A stretch of DNA of 64,000 nt, taken from positions 272,501-336,500 of the forward strand of contig NZ_QXDF01000001.1 of the NCBI RefSeq assembly GCF_003550175.1, read 5' to 3'. Positions 63,613 through 64,000 of the stretch are shown here, piece by piece; positions within the stretch are counted from its first letter, which is position 1; each line of letters starts with the position of its first letter. The DNA comes from Dichotomicrobium thermohalophilum (lineage in GTDB: Bacteria; Pseudomonadota; Alphaproteobacteria; Rhizobiales; Rhodomicrobiaceae). The position numbers and the translations under genes are program-made. The notes under the pieces are model-generated. The model worked only from the letters and a program-made list of their open reading frames with translations, made no database searches and had not been told where the DNA came from.

Positions 63613-64000
63613 ATGCCATTGTCCGGCATCTGGGAGGCCGTGCTCGTTTTCGTACGCGATCACGAGAGTTATCTGCTGCCGATCGCCTTTCTGATCTGCA
63701 TGGCCGAGTCAGTGATCGTCGTCTCGCTTTTCGTGCCGAGCACGATCATCCTGCTGGCTTCCTCGACCCTGCTTGGTGCAAGCGGCGTCGGCATCGCCAC
63801 GCTATGGATTGCCGCCGGCCTTGGCGCAGCTCTGGGTGACTGGGTCTCTTACGGGCTTGGCCGGGTCACCTACCGCCGCCTGCATCATCGTTGGCCGTTT
63901 TACCAGAACCGCAGGACGATCGCGCGCGGGCGACTGTTCTTTGCGCAATGGGGCTGGGCAAGCCTGTTTCTGGCGCGGTTCATGGGGCCGCTGCGCTCGT
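63613..64000 (+). CDS. DedA family membrane protein, truncated by window end
   Basis: N-terminal 129 residues of a DedA/SNARE-associated Golgi-type protein; the rest is beyond the window. Helices at about 20-45 and 50-75 flank the family motifs ESVIVVSLFVPSTIILLASSTLLGASG, GAALGDWVSYGLGR and the conserved FLARFMGPLRS start of the amphipathic segment. DedA proteins act in phospholipid flipping and envelope homeostasis. A GGGGAGA ribosome site precedes the ATG. Confidence 0.9.
   Translation, partial: MPLSGIWEAVLVFVRDHESYLLPIAFLICMAESVIVVSLFVPSTIILLASSTLLGASGVGIATLWIAAGLGAALGDWVSYGLGRVTYRRLHHRWPFYQNRRTIARGRLFFAQWGWASLFLARFMGPLRS

Overview
The window is a gene-dense, GC-rich stretch of chromosome, about 60 protein genes and one tRNA, with no gap between genes above about 300 bases. 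It shows no insertion sequence, prophage, CRISPR array or rRNA. The gene content points to an alphaproteobacterium: the cpoB-tilS-ftsH string, MlaE with an N-terminal STAS domain, a DUF459 SGNH-like protein, TRAP transport and form II molybdenum hydroxylases. Ectoine catabolism, a NaChBac-type sodium channel and a Na+/solute symporter suggest a marine or halophilic lifestyle, possibly Hyphomicrobiales or Rhodospirillales. The genus cannot be read from the sequence.

Layout. Bases 1-24.8k are mainly cell envelope and housekeeping. They hold an SGNH-fold protein and an MltB-type transglycosylase, a secreted LysM protein with a peroxidase-like domain that lacks its heme residues, cpoB-tilS-ftsH and rpmB. 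Then follow a leftward block (phytase-like esterase, MepA endopeptidase, isoprenylcysteine-methyltransferase-like membrane protein, proline iminopeptidase, Na+/solute symporter with small subunit, dipeptide epimerase), a rightward Mla lipid-transport operon, cueR, an HMCES/YedK protein, a haloacid dehalogenase and a SorAB-type sulfite dehydrogenase. Bases 24.8-27.7k carry a P450 and a divergent EamA exporter/TetR pair with duplicated palindromic operators.

Bases 27.7-44.7k form a large catabolic region. A FadR-type GntR regulator is coupled to a giant FAD/Fe-S 2-hydroxyacid dehydrogenase. Divergent from them are a glyoxylate-type class V aminotransferase, a TRAP transporter, a crotonase-fold protein without the two hydratase glutamates, a class III CoA-transferase, and a complete form II Mo-hydroxylase operon (small, large, medium, MoxR, VWA, split XdhC). 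Together these look like import, CoA activation and oxidation of an organic acid whose identity the sequence does not reveal.

Bases 44.9-51.8k are mixed: serine hydrolase, CPBP protease, tRNA-Arg(CCT), degenerate nuclease-like protein, class I amidotransferase hydrolase, sodium channel, thyA-folA. Bases 51.9-57.6k hold an ectoine-degradation cluster (MHS-type transporter, class III aminotransferase, doeA, doeB). The end carries an ABC exporter with adaptor, a pirin, a DUF427 protein and the start of a DedA protein. Two copies of a roughly 117-bp palindromic intergenic repeat lie at 44.8k and 56.4k. All functional calls are from reading motifs by eye; no database search was run.
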